A stretch of 64,000 bases of DNA from JAUVXJ01 sp034411995 (GCA_034411995.1 DAOUME010000026.1:1-64000); one strand, 5' to 3'; numbered from the stretch's first letter, positions 1 through 11,535 are shown. Made by a program: numbers and translations. The notes: generated from the letters alone by a model not told the origin.

Positions 1-3000
1 TACTGGACTGGTTGGATCTGAAATGTAGCAGGATCCGGTTCACCCCCACGCGTCTGGGGAATACTGAATATCAGCAGGCTGCGGCCCATCGAAAGACGGT
101 TCACCCCCACGCGTGTGGGGAATACGCAAGTCTACCCCCCCTCAGACGAGCCCGGCCACGGTTCACCCCCACGCGTGTGGGGAATACTTTGCCCCGTTCA
201 AGGCCTGGTTCTCCCAGTACGGTTCACCCCCACGCGTGTGGGGAATACGATGGCACAACTCAAGTTTCTCCTTTTGTCATCGGTTCACCCCCACGCGTGT
301 GGGGAATACGATTCGTCCTTCTTCGGCTTCTCCTCGTCACCGGTTCACCCCCACGCGTGTGGGGAATACGTAGCACCAATCGATGCATTGCTGCGCCCAC
401 TCGGTTCACCCCCACGCGTGTGGGGAATACCCCGCCATGCTGATCATCGGCCTGCTCCTGGGCGGTTCACCCCCACGCGTGTGGGGAATACATACATGGA
501 TACTTAGAGAGTTCGCAGGGATACGGTTCACCCCCACGCGTGTGGGGAATACGATATGACGCGCACCTTTGCCCGGTTGTGGTGGGGTTCACCCCCACGC
601 GTGTGGGGAATACGGGTCTGACGCAGCGGGAAATTGAACAGCAGCGGTTCACCCCCACGCGTGTGGGGAATACGTCCACAAGAACCTGCCGTCATCGGTC
701 CAGAACGGTTCACCCCCACGCGTGTGGGGAATACGAGAACCCATACCCTACCTCACCTCACCAGACCGGTTCACACCCACGCGTGTGGGGAATACGACTG
801 TGGGCGGGTGGGCTACTACCGATGCTACGGTTCACCCCCACGCGTGTGGGGAATACGTGCCCGTGGCAGTGAGCCAACTCATCAACCCCGGTTCACCCCC
901 ACGCGTGTGGGGAATACACCAAAGGACAACGGGGGATGTACTGCGTCGGCGGTTCACCCCCACGCGTGTGGGGAATACGGCTGTTCATTGGCTGGCGGTG
1001 GCAACGCTGGCGGTTCACCCCCACGCGTGTGGGGAATACCCAACCTTCTCCCACCGGATTCTCCCGGCCCACGGTTCACCCCCACGCGTGTGGGGAATAC
1101 CTCAGCAGCTTCATTTGCGCTGGACTCAGCTTCGGTTCACCCCCACGCGTGTGGGGAATACCCCCCTCCCTTCGGTCTGTACGCCGGCATCAACGGTTCA
1201 CCCCCACGCGTGTGGGGAATACGAGGTGTATACCATCCTGCTTTCGGCGTCAACGGTTCACCCCCACGCGTGTGGGGAATACGAACGGGAAATGAGCTTG
1301 GTCGACTATTGCGAACGGTTCACCCCCACGCGTGTGGGGAATACGAGCCATTAAGAATTCGCGGTTTGATCCAATGCGGTTCACCCCCACGCGTGTGGGG
1401 AATACGCTGCTGCAAGCCGTCAAAGCGCCGAACGGCCCGGTTCACCCCCACGCGTGTGGGGAATACACGCAGGGCTACAAGCCTATCATGCAGATGAACG
1501 GTTCACCCCCACGCGTGTGGGGAATACACCTCCTCGTCACTCAGGCGCTTGCCAGCATACGGTTCACCCCCACGCGTGTGGGGAATACCGTAGCTACGAG
1601 GCAGCCCTACAGCTGCAGAGCGGTTCACCCCCACGCGTGTGGGGAATACGCGAGTGAACTCCGACGGCTCCTGCTCCAGTCCGGTTCACCCCCACGCGTG
1701 TGGGGAATACGTGAATCCGGCTCCGACGCGAGGCCCATGCACCGGTTCACCCCCACGCGTGTGGGGAATACGCGACATCATCCACCGTGAGAACCGGCTG
1801 ACTCGGTTCACCCCCACGCGTGTGGGGAATACTAGCCAATTCCGCCAGTGGCACCGGCTTGTACCGGTTCACCCCCACGCGTGTGGGGAATACTGTCTTG
1901 TCGTAGCTCCAGCCCTCCCGCATCCCGGTTCACCCCCACGCGTGTGGGGAATACATCGACTACAGGGTGATCGGCGTCCCAGAGGTCGGTTCACCCCCAC
2001 GCGTGTGGGGAATACTGCCCCAGTTTCCTCAGCGCATTCTGCCAGCCCGGTTCACCCCCACGCGTGTGGGGAATACGGGTCGATGATCTTGATCGGGATC
2101 GTCCCGTCCGGTTCACCCCCACGCGTGTGGGGAATACGTACTTAATAGACCTAAACGTGCGATACTTGGCGGTTCACCCCCACGCGTGTGGGGAATACGG
2201 GCATGGGAGATGGGTGAATGTTAAATGGTACGGTTCACCCCCACGCGTGTGGGGAATACACTATCAACTGTCTAAAGGATTCTTGAACTATCGGTTCACC
2301 CCCACGCGTGTGGGGAATACGATGACTGCCCCCGCCCTGGACCACTTGCTCAGCGGTTCACCCCCACGCGTGTGGGGAATACGATGGGTTTGAGATGACC
2401 AACCCACCCGCTGACGGTTCACCCCCACGCGTGTGGGGAATACGTCCCAGGTAGCCCCGGTAGTCTTCCGTGGCGGCGGTTCACCCCCACGCGTGTGGGG
2501 AATACTCTGTTCCGCCCGCGCCAACCACGACATTGCCCGGTTCACCCCCACGCGTGTGGGGAATACACCCATCCTGTCGGCGTTGTGGTACGTGTATGCG
2601 GTTCACCCCCACGCGTGTGGGGAATACTCATTCACAAGAACTTCAAAATCCCATTTGAGCCGGTTCACCCCCACGCGTGTGGGGAATACACTTATCGAGG
2701 ATTCGTCTTGCCTCGCTATTACGGTTCACCCCCACGCGTGTGGGGAATACGTATCAACCGTCTCTACCAATTGAGGCCGATCCGGTTCACCCCCACGCGT
2801 GTGGGGAATACGATGGCACAACTCAAGTTTCTCCTTTTGTCATCGGTTCACCCCCACGCGTGTGGGGAATACTGCTGGAGCCTTCTCTCCTCATCCAGGC
2901 GGTCCGGTTCACCCCCACGCGTGTGGGGAATACGAGACCAACCGCTCAATACCCACTTGCAAAGCGGTTCACCCCCACGCGTGTGGGGAATACGCCAAGT

Positions 3001-6000
3001 ACAAGGATCCGCAACAGTCCGCCAGCGGTTCACCCCCACGCGTGTGGGGAATACTGCCAAGAACCCACAGTGGGTGGCGAAGGATGCGGTTCACCCCCAC
3101 GCGTGTGGGGAATACGCAGTTCCTGACCGGCCAGCCGAAACCCATCGCGGTTCACCCCCACGCGTGTGGGGAATACGCGGAACAGAGCATCAAGGCACTG
3201 GGCACGGACGGTTCACCCCCACGCGTGTGGGGAATACGCTTCATAGGCCCTCACTCTATTGGCCGCGGCGGTTCACCCCCACGCGTGTGGGGAATACGCC
3301 TCTTGCATCCTCAGATGCGAGGCTACAGCGGTTCACCCCCACGCGTGTGGGGAATACTTCCAAGACTTCGCTGGCGGCACCGGGGACCTCGGTTCACCCC
3401 CACGCGTGTGGGGAATACCCGCGATATCACGTCAACGATGTCGACGCTCCCGGTTCACCCCCACGCGTGTGGGGAATACGCATCAGCCCTGCACATCGGT
3501 ACCGGTTTGTCCGGTTCACCCCCACGCGTGTGGGGAATACTGATATTCATCGCAGCGCCTATTGGATATAGCCGGTTCACCCCCACGCGTGTGGGGAATA
3601 CGCGACGCGCATTCTCTTTCCCTACCAGCGTACCGGTTCACCCCCACGCGTGTGGGGAATACCGGATGGCCTTGTTCGCCCCCGGTTTGGTTCTCGGTTC
3701 ACCCCCACGCGTGTGGGGAATACTCTTTGATCTGGTCGGCCAAGCTCACTACCTGCGGTTCACCCCCACGCGTGTGGGGAATACCTCGTGTCACCGGGAC
3801 CGATGAGCATTATGGACGGTTCACCCCCACGCGTGTGGGGAATACGTCCGCCTCAGCTATCGGCATCGGCCACAGAACGGTTCACCCCCACGCGTGTGGG
3901 GAATACTTAGCCTTAGGATATGCGCTGTCTGAGTTAGCCCGGTTCACCCCCACGCGTGTGGGGAATACGAGTGGGAGTACACCGACTTGCCGACCGAGGG
4001 CGGTTCACCCCCACGCGTGTGGGGAATACCCAGATACGGTGGCTTGACACCGTCCGCTGTGAGGTTCACCCCCACGCGTGTGGGGAATACTCTGCTGGCA
4101 AGGGGAGTGGCCAGTGCCGCCCGGTTCACCCCCACGCGTGTGGGGAATACGCTGGTGCGCGACTATCCGCCGGGAGCATGGCGGTTCACCCCCACGCGTG
4201 TGGGGAATACGAGTGGGAGTACACCGACTTGCCGAGCGAGGGCGGTTCACCCCCACGCGTGTGGGGAATACGTCCCAGAGCCAACCGCGCTGCAGCGCTA
4301 GCGGTTCACCCCCACGCGTGTGGGGAATACTTCTTGGACGATGTCAATGCCTATGCACAGGTCGGTTCACCCCCACGCGTGTGGGGAATACCAGGGCAAC
4401 CTTAAAGATTTACCCTCACGCTACGGTTCACCCCCACGCGTGTGGGGAATACTGAGCACCCAATCACCTGGTCTTGGCTCCCACGGTTCACCCCCACGCG
4501 TGTGGGGAATACGGCCGATGCGGCCCTTTTGAGTGGCCGGTTCGCGGTTCACCCCCACGCGTGTGGGGAATACGCGATTGTGGGGCGCAGCGTGCGGACC
4601 CCAATCCGGTTCACCCCCACGCGTGTGGGGAATACGGCCCTGGCTGTCAAGTAGGCTAAGGGTAAATCGGTTCACCCCCACGCGTGTGGGGAATACTCTC
4701 ACGCTGGTATAATCTGTGTCGACGACATCCGGTTCACCCCCACGCGTGTGGGGAATACGAGAAGGCCGGCAGCCGCCGATGCCCCCGCACCGGTTCACCC
4801 CCACGCGTGTGGGGAATACTCGTGCCGCAGCCTATGGCCCTCCGTCACCTGCGGTTCACCCCCACGCGTGTGGGGAATACGCACGGTGCCCTGACTCAGA
4901 CAGTCCACCAGCGGTTCACCCCCACGCGTGTGGGGAATACGCCCCCACTTCTGCTTAGGAGGGAGATATGGGCGGTTCACCCCCACGCGTGTGGGGAATA
5001 CGGCGCGGGCGGATATGCAACGGGCCGTGGTGCCCGGTTCACCCCCACGCGTGTGGGGAATACCCAGCTGTGGATATGCAGGGCGTTGATGCTCGCGGTT
5101 CACCCCCACGCGTGTGGGGAATACGCCCAAAGCCATCACGGAATCCTTGGACATCTGCGGTTCACCCCCACGCGTGTGGGGAATACGGCCACGAACTCGT
5201 CGTCGTTCAGCGTGAGGACGGTTCACCCCCACGCGTGTGGGGAATACGTGCCCAGTGCCCCGGCAACAGCGTTTTGGTCCGGTTCACCCCCACGCGTGTG
5301 GGGAATACTGAAGGCCGTTATGCGGTTCGAGAGTGACCTACGGTTCACCCCCACGCGTGTGGGGAATACGCCTCGCCCTTGCTCTTGGCACGCTCTATGA
5401 ACGGTTCACCCCCACGCGTGTGGGGAATACTCAATTCGGTTTCCTTGCTCTATCCTCTCAAACGGTTCACCCCCACGCGTGTGGGGAATACGCTGGCAAT
5501 TGATCGATTTGCTACGCTACGTCCGGTTCACCCCCACGCGTGTGGGGAATACTTCATGGGCGGCGATGACAGCACCCGGAAAGTCCGGTTCACCCCCACG
5601 CGTGTGGGGAATACGCCAAGTCGGAGACCATAGGTTCTGGCGTTGACGGTTCACCCCCACGCGTGTGGGGAATACTTCTACAACTCTAACCAAGTCAGAT
5701 AGCACCCCGGTTCACCCCCACGCGTGTGGGGAATACGTCATCGCAGGCAACTATCCCACCTGGCTTGACGGTTCACCCCCACGCGTGTGGGGAATACGGT
5801 GGCAAAACGGTCCTGGGCCATTCTGGCACCGGTTCACCCCCACGCGTGTGGGGAATACGCCTTGCCGTCCCCGGCCATGGCCTTCAGTAACGGTTCACCC
5901 CCACGCGTGTGGGGAATACGTCTCCGGCAGCATGTCGGACCAGCAGGTGAGCGGTTCACCCCCACGCGTGTGGGGAATACGATCAAGCGGGCCAGTATGG

Positions 6001-8917
6001 GTCTGCAACGTGCGGTTCACCCCCACGCGTGTGGGGAATACTGGGGCACGGCCATAGTCGCGGGGGGCAACGTCGGTTCACCCCCACGCGTGTGGGGAAT
6101 ACACATTAAGCTCGGGGTTGACATTAATATCGATCGGTTCACCCCCACGCGTGTGGGGAATACGTCCCCCGTCAAGACCCCGCTACCAGATGGTACGGTT
6201 CACCCCCACGCGTGTGGGGAATACGAGTGTGAGAAATGGTAGAGGTAGAGGGCAAGACGGTTCACCCCCACGCGTGTGGGGAATACGCTCTGTGGCGGCT
6301 GATCGCTGCGTTGCATACCGGTTCACCCCCACGCGTGTGGGGAATACGCCACGAGACCATGTCTTTGTAGACGTCGAGTCGGTTCACCCCCACGCGTGTG
6401 GGGAATACCTCCACCCTTGGAGTACTTGACTTTGTGGCACCGGTTCACCCCCACGCGTGTGGGGAATACGAAGAGCTGGGGATCCGAGCAACCAACGACC
6501 ACGGTTCACCCCCACGCGTGTGGGGAATACGCTGGCCGGGTTCGAGGACTCCGACATCGGCGCGGTTCACCCCCACGCGTGTGGGGAATACTTTAATCTC
6601 GCTGTGGCTATTATCATGGTGGTCGGTTCACCCCCACGCGTGTGGGGAATACTTGATGTTATTCCTCCTGGAAGCACTAACTACACGGTTCACCCCCACG
6701 CGTGTGGGGAATACACAAGGATCGCAGGATGGCTTGGGGACTCCAGCGGTTCACCCCCACGCGTGTGGGGAATACGCTCACCGCTACATCACCACCAGCG
6801 CCCAGACGGTTCACCCCCACGCGTGTGGGGAATACGATCACCCCCGCGGCGGAGAACCCTCTCATCACGGTTCACCCCCACGCGTGTGGGGAATACGCTG
6901 GTCACACTGTTGGGCGTGATCATCGGCTACGGTTCACCCCCACGCGTGTGGGGAATACGCCTGGGTAAGAAGCCGTCCCCGAAGGGCGACGGTTCACCCC
7001 CACGCGTGTGGGGAATACTCAGCAACGTGGAATGCCCCTCCGTCCCCAGTGCGGTTCACCCCCACGCGTGTGGGGAATACGTACACTGCATCGTCCTGCA
7101 GGCGCAGCGTGCCCGGTTCACCCCCACGCGTGTGGGGAATACATACCATGCGAGAGCCGGCAGTGGAGCCGTAGCGGTTCACCCCCACGCGTGTGGGGAA
7201 TACGTACCTCTCCACGGCATCGGGCTTCAATGCCTCGGTTCACCCCCACGCGTGTGGGGAATACTTTTAGCACTATGTGGCCGTCCATCCGGTAATCCGG
7301 TTCACCCCCACGCGTGTGGGGAATACGTATAGCTACCCTGGCGTAGGCGTAGACGTCGCGGTTCACCCCCACGCGTGTGGGGAATACCCCTGGACCCCGG
7401 CGCTTCGCGCCGAGCCACGCGGTTCACCCCCACGCGTGTGGGGAATACGCTTCGTGCCTTTGTGGGAGCGGGAGCATGACCGGTTCACCCCCACGCGTGT
7501 GGGGAATACCCAGGTAGTAGTAGAGCTGACTGAGGCCAATGCGGTTCACCCCCACGCGTGTGGGGAATACTGGGGGAAAGGCCGTGCCACGTGGCTCGCA
7601 TGGCGGTTCACCCCCACGCGTGTGGGGAATACGGCTCTACCGTCAACCTACGACCAGAAAACAACGGTTCACCCCCACGCGTGTGGGGAATACTCCTGCG
7701 ATGCAACCACCCATATACACATAGGCGGTTCACCCCCACGCGTGTGGGGAATACTGATACAGTACATGGTGGGCCACGGGCGCATGTCGGTTCACCCCCA
7801 CGCGTGTGGGGAATACCTGGGGGTAGTGAAACTGAGGGACAACTGCATCGGTTCACCCCCACGCGTGTGGGGAATACGTCGCCCGCCTATTTGCTGGCGA
7901 GACTCTGCGCGGTTCACCCCCACGCGTGTGGGGAATACGCTTTCCGTGCCCGACGGGAACACGGATAGGGCGGTTCACCCCCACGCGTGTGGGGAATACT
8001 CCCCGAGAGTGTGTATCGCTATACATTCTACCGGTTCACCCCCACGCGTGTGGGGAATACTAGTGGATGTAGCGTTTCTGTGCCATTATCCTCGGTTCAC
8101 CCCCACGCGTGTGGGGAATACGAAAAACACCAGGGAGCCGTCGGGCATGTGGGCGGTTCACCCCCACGCGTGTGGGGAATACGTAATGACTCCCCTCTGG
8201 CACCTAGCATACCAACGGTTCACCCCCACGCGTGTGGGGAATACGCGGTGATTTTCGAGTCACGTTGCCCGCCCAGGCGGTTCACCCCCACGCGTGTGGG
8301 GAATACCCCTGGATATATCGCCCTACTGGAGGGGCAAGCGGTTCACCCCCACGCGTGTGGGGAATACAAAACACCAGGGAGCCGTCGGGCATGCGGGCCG
8401 GTTCACCCCCACGCGTGTGGGGAATACGACCTGCCCACACGGTCAGCTATGGATACCGTGGTTCACCCCCACGCGTGTGGGGAATACGAAACGAGCAATG
8501 AGCAAGATACTACTGGACTAGGTTCACCCCCACGCGTGTGGGGAATACGCGTATATGGGCGGGTGCTCTAGCGGTGATGACGGTTCACCCCCACGCGTGT
8601 GGGGAATACTCCAGGACATCCAAGATGATCTGGCCAAAGAGCGGTTCACCCCCACGCGTGTGGGGAATACGTGGAGAACAACCCCGCGTCGCCCGTGTAG
8701 ACCCGGTTCACCCCCACGCGTGTGGGGAATACTTACCGCCACCGCCGTTGCCCCATCTGATACCACGGTTCACCCCCACGCGTGTGGGGAATACGCGGCT
8801 GTGCTAGGGATAGGGGCGGGTTTTGACGGTTCACCCCCACGCGTGTGGGGAATACTTTGATACCACTGCCCCCTTGACAGCTCGCCAACGGTTCACCCCC
8901 ACGCGTGTGGGGAATAC
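1..8917 (-). CRISPR. Type I-E CRISPR array, 146 full repeats, open at left edge
   Basis: The 29-nt repeats recur every 59-62 nt from 36 to 8917. I counted 146 complete repeats by walking every line. Bases 1-3 (tac) are the tail of one more repeat, so the array continues beyond the window. Spacers are 30-33 nt, mostly 32. Read on the minus strand, the repeat has the I-E hairpin CCCCAC/GTGGGG with loop ACGC and an 8-nt handle GTGAACCG, so crRNA transcription runs from cas2 leftwards. Only two internal repeat substitutions were seen (g to c at 54, c to a at 775), both at the leader-distal end, as expected for old units. Four repeats (585, 4062, 8459, 8520) differ at the outermost base. One spacer is exactly duplicated (249-280 and 2812-2843). 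Two more pairs are near-identical (3969-4000/4211-4242 and 8122-8153/8368-8398). Confidence 0.99.
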
Positions 8918-8970
8918 CCTTCACACTAGCCGTTGCGCAAGGGCCTGCGAATCAACTGAATTCCCTCGAA
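8918..8970 (-). promoter_or_regulatory. Putative leader embedded in the cas2 3' end
   Basis: Only 8 nt (8918-8925) separate the cas2 stop codon from the leader-proximal repeat. Any leader must therefore lie within the last codons of cas2 or be absent. AATCAA at 8950-8955, followed after 5 nt by TTC, resembles an IHF consensus with one extra spacer base. It lies 33-45 nt from the first repeat, somewhat further than the IHF site in the E. coli leader. The arrangement is seen directly; the leader function is inference. Confidence 0.3.
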
Positions 8971-9210
8971 GTGCGCCATCTGCCGCTGGGTCTGGCCAAT
9001 GCTGCGGATGCTGAATCTCTGCTCGTTGTTCGTCGACCAGATCTGGAGCACACCCCCCGTTCGCTTCGACTTGATGCACTTCCCCCACAGATGGTCGCGG
9101 ACGGTGGCGTTGACGTGTCCCACGAACACGCCCGCATGCGGCTCGATCAGCCACCGTGTGAGCTCACCCCTCAGCGAGGTGGGAACCTTCTCCAAGACCA
9201 TCACGATCAC
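8926..9210 (-). CDS. cas2: CRISPR-associated endonuclease Cas2 (type I-E)
   Basis: This is the 94-residue Cas2 of the Cas1-Cas2 spacer integrase, which inserts new spacers at the leader end of the array. The start is taken as GTG at 9210, because GGAGG lies about 6 nt upstream and the protein then begins VIVMVLEKVP, matching the first beta strand of E. coli I-E Cas2 in position and length. The motif RAGVYVG of E. coli corresponds to HAGVFVG here. The gene overlaps the 3' end of cas1 by 47 nt, so the two are probably translated together. Its stop codon TAG lies 8 nt from the first CRISPR repeat. Longer upstream reading in this frame lies inside cas1 and is not needed. Confidence 0.95.
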   Translation of the reverse strand: MIVMVLEKVPTSLRGELTRWLIEPHAGVFVGHVNATVRDHLWGKCIKSKRTGGVLQIWSTNNEQRFSIRSIGQTQRQMAHFEGIQLIRRPLRNG

Positions 9211-10141
9211 CGGCGACCTCCTCCATGATCTGATCCAGGATAGCGTCTTCCGGCCCGGGCCACAGCGGCTCGGGTCTCGCCCCATCGCTGTCCGCCTCCT
9301 CTGCCGCGGCCAGCACCTCGTCCGAGACATTCAGGAGCCAATCGATGTCGGGAAGGATACGGCTGAGCAGTCGATGCTCCTTGAAGGCCTCGCGGCATGC
9401 CTGCCTGACGCGCGGCTCGACCTCTGAGCGTGACTCGCCCACGACCTGGAAGGCCCCGGGGATGGTCACGTCCACCTTGTACAGGTCTGCGACGTCGTAC
9501 ACGAAGGACAGTTGCTTCCCGGTGTGAATGAAGCCCAAAGCGGGAGAGTAACCTCCGGAGACGATGGCCGCGTGGCAGAGGCCGTTCAGTAGCGCGTTCG
9601 CGGCGGACAAAGCCCGGTTTATCGGGTCACCCCGCTCCCAGGTCTGCCGATCGTACCGCCTGCCTTTCCAGTCCACCCCGTACTGGCGGCTGGCCTCGGC
9701 GTAGGCTTCGCGGACCCGCACCCCTTCCAGCCCTCTGATCTGGGGAAGACTGAGGCCCTCGCCCAGTTGGCCTCCGAAACGGAAGCCGTACATGCGCAGC
9801 ACTACGTCCAGCCGCTGCGCAGGGTCGCTGGCCAGCTCAGCCTGCCTGAGCAGGTGGTAAGCCTTACGGGTTTCCCCGCTGCCCTGCGCGTAGCATCGCG
9901 TGCCGTCCTCTCCACACCAGAGGATCAGGCAGCCGTTGTCGGCCAAAGCCCGCACCGCCGCGTGAGTGATGCTGGTGCCGGGACCCAGCATCAGCACGGT
10001 GAGAGCGGCAGCGGGGATCATGGTCCGTCCCTCTTCATCGACGAACTCCACAGCCTTGTACTTCTGCTCCAGACGACCGTGCTCCAGGTACAGGTAGCTC
10101 ATGCTATCGCGCAGCTTGGGCAACTCGTGCAGGTCACGCAC
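9164..10141 (-). CDS. cas1: CRISPR-associated integrase Cas1 (type I-E)
   Basis: Cas1 catalyses spacer integration together with Cas2. The four acidic/His catalytic positions of the family are visible: Glu in GLEGVRVREAY (about residue 139), His in GFIHTGK (about 206) and the two Asp of YDVADL (about 216 and 219). With the GTG at 10141 as start, the ribosome site AAAGGAG is 8 nt away; an upstream GTG at 10150 would touch it. The protein is about 325 residues. It has a C-terminal tail rich in acidic residues that overlaps the cas2 start. Gene order cas6e-cas1-cas2 is standard for I-E. Confidence 0.97.
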   Translation of the reverse strand: MRDLHELPKLRDSMSYLYLEHGRLEQKYKAVEFVDEEGRTMIPAAALTVLMLGPGTSITHAAVRALADNGCLILWCGEDGTRCYAQGSGETRKAYHLLRQAELASDPAQRLDVVLRMYGFRFGGQLGEGLSLPQIRGLEGVRVREAYAEASRQYGVDWKGRRYDRQTWERGDPINRALSAANALLNGLCHAAIVSGGYSPALGFIHTGKQLSFVYDVADLYKVDVTIPGAFQVVGESRSEVEPRVRQACREAFKEHRLLSRILPDIDWLLNVSDEVLAAAEEADSDGARPEPLWPGPEDAILDQIMEEVAGDRDGLGEGSHLAEG

Positions 10142-10225
10142 GTGCAGCACTCCTTTGCCTGGGAGAGGGCGTGTCCTTGCGGCGGCCGAAACCCTCTCCC
10201 CCGTGAACCGCTGGGCCCGCGGGCC

Positions 10226-10870
10226 TCAGACCATGCCAGGCCTGGCCAGGGACAGAAGCCCGAAGCCAAGACCCTTCCCGCTACCGATCCCTCTCTCGAC
10301 GGCTTCGGTCAGGCGTTCAGGATCCACCACCTGCAAAACGCCGTCGAAGCACACGGAGAGCAGCCGCAGGTGTTCCTGGTGCGAGTTGCGGTGAATCACG
10401 CCGCCGATCGCTCGCTCCTCGCTGGCCCTTGCCGATCGAAGTCGAAAGCCGCCCTGCTGTGCCTTGCGGGTCAGCCAGTCGACCTGCTCCTCGCCTCGAT
10501 AGAGGCCCAGGCGCTTACCGTGGCGCTTCACCGTGGGGTTGGCGCGCAACCTGAAGGCCAGCACCTGGCCTGGCTCAAGCTGCACCTGGAAGTCCTTCAC
10601 CCAGGGGTTGGGGTCGCTGGCTGGCAGAAGGTACCCCCTGGCACCCTCGTCGTGCTCCAGCCAGGACCAGTCGGGGGCCGCCAAGGATTGCACCAAGAGG
10701 AGCGGCGCTCCTCCGCGCGGAGAGTCGAGGCGAAAGAGCACGCGCTCCTTCTCCCTATCGAGATCCTCTGGAAAGGCACGCATGATACTCCTGTGCATCT
10801 GGTAGGGATCGGCGATCTCCCTCTGGACCCGCCTGTGCCGCGGGTTAAGGATCAATCGTGTGAGGTACAT
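10226..10870 (-). CDS. cas6e: crRNA endoribonuclease Cas6e (CasE)
   Basis: Cas6e cleaves the pre-crRNA at the base of the repeat hairpin and stays bound to the 3' stem as part of Cascade. At 214 residues it matches the usual size. The N-terminal motif DPYQMHR supplies Tyr23 and His26, the residues used in catalysis by characterised Cas6e enzymes. The glycine-rich loop GIGSGKGLGFG sits near the C terminus. The ATG is preceded by AAGGAG and overlaps the cas5e 3' end by 19 nt, suggesting coupled translation. Confidence 0.96.
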   Translation of the reverse strand: MYLTRLILNPRHRRVQREIADPYQMHRSIMRAFPEDLDREKERVLFRLDSPRGGAPLLLVQSLAAPDWSWLEHDEGARGYLLPASDPNPWVKDFQVQLEPGQVLAFRLRANPTVKRHGKRLGLYRGEEQVDWLTRKAQQGGFRLRSARASEERAIGGVIHRNSHQEHLRLLSVCFDGVLQVVDPERLTEAVERGIGSGKGLGFGLLSLARPGMV

Positions 10871-11535
10871 GGCTGCTCCTTTCCGTCAGGCGCTCTCACA
10901 TAGAGGGTGCGCAGGCGACGGGGCGCAAAAAGGCGGTCGGAGAAAGAGAGCGGCTGGTCCGATCGGACCTCTGGGCCATCCGGTGATTCCACGACGACCC
11001 TGAGCTGGTCAAGTCGCTTTCGAGGATCGATGCCCAGCCAACGGTAGGCGGCCAGGGCGTGGAGGAGGCTCTGCCGACGGCACAACCCATCGGGAAGCCA
11101 CACAGGCTCCCCCGGCACGAAAGCCTTCCGGCCCAGGTAGAGGGGCCAGTGCGGATTTCGGAGGGCGGCGCGGATGTCGTCGAGCAGGTCGTCGTCGCGC
11201 GCCTCCAGGCCAACCAGGAAGCGCGCGTCGGCCAGGTAATAGCGGCTGGAGACGATGACGTTCTTTCTCTCCACCTCCCCGCTGGCCTTGAAGTAGCCCC
11301 CTTTGCCCGCGGTGTGATAATCGCGCATCAGCACGCCCTCCTGGTCCACACGTACCGCCATGGTCAGAGCGGCCAGGTCCTCGATCGCGTCGCCCCGTCG
11401 CCGGCCCAGAGCGGCGCACACTAGGCCCACCACGCCACTCTTCGATGGCTCCAGGCCGCTGTCCCGCACAGTGAAGCGGCTGTGCACACCCCAGGACTGC
11501 ATCGGTCCCGACAAGCGCAGCAAGATTGTGCTCAT
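10852..11535 (-). CDS. cas5e: Cascade subunit Cas5e (CasD)
   Basis: Cas5e caps the 5' handle of crRNA in the Cascade complex. The 227-residue form starting MSTILLRLSGPMQSWG is chosen because GGGGAGG lies 7 nt upstream. An ATG two codons earlier is too close to that site. The start overlaps the cas7e stop by ATGA. The N-terminal beta strand followed by GPMQSWG and the SGVVGLV segment are typical of Cas5 RAMP proteins. Confidence 0.95.
   Translation of the reverse strand: MSTILLRLSGPMQSWGVHSRFTVRDSGLEPSKSGVVGLVCAALGRRRGDAIEDLAALTMAVRVDQEGVLMRDYHTAGKGGYFKASGEVERKNVIVSSRYYLADARFLVGLEARDDDLLDDIRAALRNPHWPLYLGRKAFVPGEPVWLPDGLCRRQSLLHALAAYRWLGIDPRKRLDQLRVVVESPDGPEVRSDQPLSFSDRLFAPRRLRTLYVRAPDGKEQPCTSHD

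Noticed and set aside
7388..7419. Spacer containing the inverted repeat CGGCGC/GCGCCG
   Set aside because: One hairpin among 146 spacers is expected by chance or from a phage terminator; it does not disturb array spacing.
12..8860. Many open frames on both strands across 1-8.9 kb, with recurring VHPHACGEY, FTPTRVGNT, GSPPRVWGI and IPHTRGGEP segments
   Set aside because: They are translations of the CRISPR repeat in its several frames, with spacers between; none is a real gene.
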